From Clostridiales bacterium (GTDB taxonomy: Bacteria; Bacillota; Clostridia; Oscillospirales; CAG-272), in assembly GCA_019415985.1 (NCBI GenBank), contig DXYE01000004.1:13788-58306 (forward strand): DNA of 44,519 bases, in the 5' to 3' direction. The notes below the pieces were generated by a model. It ran no database searches and was not told the DNA's origin. It saw nothing but the letters and a program-made list of their open reading frames with translations. The position numbers and the translations under genes are program-made. Below, in pieces: positions 41,942 through 44,519 of the stretch (the first letter of the stretch is position 1; every line of letters starts with the position of its first letter).

Positions 41942-44242
41942 TCATTGGTTGTAATAATTGATCAAGCATCCGCTCAAAATAATCTGCCGTTCCTCTGCGG
42001 TAAGTGCAGCCATTGTCAGCGTGAGCGGCGATATACTGCCATCCCCATGAACGATAACTGCATCTATGTCCGCATCACCAGCTTCTATTGCCTGGCGAAT
42101 ACCGCTAATATATATATATTCTCCTACTTTTATCGGCGGGACAGCATCAGCGCTTTTTTCCTTCAGGAGCAGCGGGAGCATACCCCAGTTGATCAAATTA
42201 CTCCTGTAGCGCTTTGTCGCGTATTCCTCTGCGATATTTGCCCAACCGCCAAGGACCTTCTGACAGGATGCAGCCTGCTCCCGCGCAGATCCATCACCCG
42301 GTTTTCTGGCAAATACGAAGCTGCCAATGCCGGTCGTCGACGGCTGCGGCTCAAAACCTGCCTTCCGCAAACTTTCGTATACCTTTGAAACCTCTGCGTT
42401 CATCTCCGGATTTTCTCCGTTCAGCCGTGCATCCTCAACGGCCTTAATCGCTTTTGCGCGCCGTACATAGTCCGGATCCTTTCGCGACAACGTAAATTCC
42501 GCCAATTTCAATGGATTCGAGCGGTAAGAAGAAGTTTCTCCAGAGGGAATCAGTTCGTCGGTTGTCGTGACCGGGTCAGAAATTACGGAAGCCGCCTGAA
42601 GCAGCAGATTATTCGTCAGCGGTGACATTTTCGGCCAGTCCGCTATGTTCGGCCCAAACCGAAGCGAAACAGATGCATCAGCTTTGCCATAACCATAATA
42701 GCAGCGATTGCGGTAAACGGTACCGTCGAAGTGATACGGCGGAATCTCAATGGTCTGCTCCAGCGCATCAGCCGGCGTAAGGAAACCGCCGTTTGCCGCC
42801 GTCGCTGCGATGGAGCGGGCATCCATAAGCGCAACAGAAGCGATTTGCCCATCCTTCGGTTTCGACCCCTCCCGGTTCGGAAAGTTTCTTGTGGAATGAC
42901 GGATGCTCAGTCCGCCGTTCGGCGGAACGTCTCCCGCCCCAAAACACGGTCCGCAGAAAGCCGTCCTCATTGTCACTCCCGATTCCATCAGGTTCGCTGC
43001 TGCGCCGCTGCGCATGAGTTCCAGATAAACCGGCTGGCTGGCTGGATATGCAGAGAGTGAGAACGCGTCAGACCCGATGGAACGGTTCTTTAAAATGGCC
43101 GCAGCCGCACATAGGTTATCGAAAGTTCCACCCGCACATCCTGCAATAACGCCCTGATCCACACGAATTTTGTCGCCTACAATTTTATCGGTAAGCCGGA
43201 AAAGCCCATCCGGCAGTTCCATTTGCTCTGACGCCTGCTTTTCAACAGCACGCAATATGTCTCCAGGATTTTCACAGACCTCCCTCACCGTATAGACATT
43301 GCTCGGATGAAACGGCATAGCGATCATGCTTTCCACTTTAGAAAGATCCACCACGACGGCGCCGTCATACCAGGCAACCGGCGCCGGAGAAAGAGGAGAA
43401 TAGGCTTCCGGTCTTCCGTGCACTTCAAAATAGGCTTTCGTTGCCTCGTCTGTCACCCATATAGAAGAAAGGCACGTAGTTTCCGTCGTCATGACATCAA
43501 TGCCGTTGCGGAATTCTATTGGCAAATTTTTAATCCCATCGCCGACAAATTCCAAGACCTTATTTTTCACGAATCCGGAAGCAAACACGGAACCGATGAT
43601 CGCAAGCGCGACATCCTGAGGTCCTACACCGTTTTCAGGCTTTCCTGTCAGATATACCGCTATGGTTTCCGGACGGGAAATATCATAAGTTCTTCCCAGC
43701 AGCTGCTTGACAAGCTCCGGTCCCCCCTCACCGATGGCCATGGTGCCAAGTGCGCCATAACGCGTATGACTATCAGATCCGAGCAGCATTTTGCCACAGC
43801 CGCTCATCATCTCCCGCATATAGGAATGGATGACCGCCAGATGCGCGGGTACGAAAATGCCGCCATACTTTTGGGCCGCGGATAGGCCGAACATGTGGTC
43901 ATCCTCATTGATTGTTCCGCCAACCGCACACAGGCTGTTGTGGCAGTTTGTCAGAACATAAGGGATGGGAAATTCCTTCAATCCGCTTGCTCTTGCAGTC
44001 TGTATGATGCCGACATAGGTGATATCGTGTGACGCCATGGCGTCGAACTTTATTCTCATGAGTTCTTCATCTTCAGAGGAGGTATTGTGCGCCTCGAGAA
44101 TTGAATAAGCGATCGTTCCCTTTTTAGCTTCCGCCGGCGCGGTCGTCACACCGCGGGTTTTCGCCTCCGCCTCCGGTACAAGCTGAGAGCCGTTCAGTAG
44201 ATAAACGCCTCCCCCAATCAGTCTGACCGTATCTGATACCAT
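41942..44242 (-). CDS. Aconitase-family hydratase (YbhJ-like)
   Basis: A 766-residue Fe-S hydro-lyase. The [4Fe-4S] ligands typical of aconitases are present as Cys369 (GCAGGTFDN), Cys430 and Cys433 (FCGPCFGAGD), with the substrate loop GSDSHTRYGALG at 155-166 and LSIRHSTRNFPNREG near 445. The domain order matches aconitase, with the swivel domain at the C terminus. It resembles the uncharacterised E. coli hydratase YbhJ more than citrate aconitase or homoaconitase, so the substrate is unknown. ATG 44242 has AAGGAAGGA just upstream; 25 further in-frame codons exist but lack a site. Single gene, with its own terminator. Confidence 0.85.
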   Translation of the reverse strand: MVSDTVRLIGGGVYLLNGSQLVPEAEAKTRGVTTAPAEAKKGTIAYSILEAHNTSSEDEELMRIKFDAMASHDITYVGIIQTARASGLKEFPIPYVLTNCHNSLCAVGGTINEDDHMFGLSAAQKYGGIFVPAHLAVIHSYMREMMSGCGKMLLGSDSHTRYGALGTMAIGEGGPELVKQLLGRTYDISRPETIAVYLTGKPENGVGPQDVALAIIGSVFASGFVKNKVLEFVGDGIKNLPIEFRNGIDVMTTETTCLSSIWVTDEATKAYFEVHGRPEAYSPLSPAPVAWYDGAVVVDLSKVESMIAMPFHPSNVYTVREVCENPGDILRAVEKQASEQMELPDGLFRLTDKIVGDKIRVDQGVIAGCAGGTFDNLCAAAAILKNRSIGSDAFSLSAYPASQPVYLELMRSGAAANLMESGVTMRTAFCGPCFGAGDVPPNGGLSIRHSTRNFPNREGSKPKDGQIASVALMDARSIAATAANGGFLTPADALEQTIEIPPYHFDGTVYRNRCYYGYGKADASVSLRFGPNIADWPKMSPLTNNLLLQAASVISDPVTTTDELIPSGETSSYRSNPLKLAEFTLSRKDPDYVRRAKAIKAVEDARLNGENPEMNAEVSKVYESLRKAGFEPQPSTTGIGSFVFARKPGDGSAREQAASCQKVLGGWANIAEEYATKRYRSNLINWGMLPLLLKEKSADAVPPIKVGEYIYISGIRQAIEAGDADIDAVIVHGDGSISPLTLTMAALTAEERQIILSGCLINYYNQ

Positions 44243-44487
44243 GTCATATCCTTCCTTTCCGTTCCTGTCTGCTGTATGCGCCTGATTTCGATTGAGCTTT
44301 GTATCAAAGCAGCACACCTATTAAAATATATTTTACCGCATCGACGCAGCGATTTCAAGCCGCAATTTATGAATTTTAATCGTGCAAAGCGTCGACTGAT
44401 GCATCATTTCTAATTTTGAAAATAAAGCGGTGTTGCTGTCACTTTCCGCACGTTCGACCTGTAAATAAACAGAATATAGAAGGGAGG

Positions 44488-44519
44488 AGGTCATGCAGGG
44501 CATATGCCCTGCATGACCT
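44488..44519. repeat. Spacer-free perfect palindrome at the window edge
   Basis: Bases 44488-44503 are the exact reverse complement of 44504-44519, and the palindrome may continue beyond the window. It lies upstream of the hydratase gene. Either a hairpin terminator of an unseen neighbour or an assembly-edge effect. Confidence 0.6.

Overview
The window reads as chromosomal DNA from an anaerobic, endospore-forming Firmicute, most likely a clostridial lineage. Support comes from spore maturation proteins A and B next to each other, an AbrB-type regulator with a zinc ribbon, a 2-hydroxyacyl-CoA dehydratase activase system (oxygen-sensitive), ECF-type vitamin uptake, and strong AAAGGA/GGAGG ribosome binding sites. 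Most of the window is moderately GC-rich. One segment (about 31.7-36.8 kb, an iron-siderophore uptake operon) is visibly AT-richer and may have been acquired. I see no rRNA, tRNA, CRISPR array, intact transposase or prophage gene. Both window edges fall in repeats or palindromes, so the window may be a whole assembly contig.

Layout. 0-4.4 kb: a wall-anchored alpha/alpha-toroid protein, a Nudix hydrolase and a DUF4430 (transcobalamin C-terminal-like) protein. Facing them is a folate-family ECF S component preceded by a clear tetrahydrofolate riboswitch. 4.7-6.5 kb: a palindromic repeat element, an orphan acyl carrier protein, and a strong promoter that drives about 430-570 nt of highly structured, non-coding sequence. 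6.6-13.9 kb: a complete polyamine cluster (speD, speA, speE, speB, carboxynorspermidine dehydrogenase, nspC). It encodes two alternative routes from putrescine to spermidine. 14-24.7 kb: a DUF2752 membrane protein, an orphan sugar-binding lipoprotein, a YhaO/YhaN-like (SbcCD-like) nuclease/ATPase pair, rhamnulokinase, a predicted nuclease-fold protein and mutY. 25-31.3 kb: a second structured intergenic region, a double-domain dehydratase activase with its partner protein, and tmcAL. 31.3-36.8 kb: a decayed gene, then on the minus strand an AraC regulator and a two-permease/ATPase/binding-protein siderophore importer under matching operators. 37-44.5 kb: pyrE, an AbrB-like regulator, spmA/spmB, a small conserved-looking protein, two more palindromic repeat elements and a large aconitase-family hydratase.

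How the genes work together. SpeA and SpeB convert arginine to agmatine to putrescine. SpeD and SpeE then make spermidine from decarboxylated S-adenosylmethionine, while the dehydrogenase and NspC can make it from putrescine and aspartate semialdehyde without SAM. The siderophore genes form one minus-strand operon whose regulator and first permease carry the same operator. Most other genes are single transcription units bounded by long hairpins.

The least explained material is RNA- or DNA-structural. It comprises the 5.7-6.3 kb candidate RNA, a dispersed repeat family that pairs a long variable hairpin with an extended -10 promoter, several spacer-free perfect palindromes, and a recurring arrangement in which a hairpin sits between the Shine-Dalgarno sequence and the start codon.
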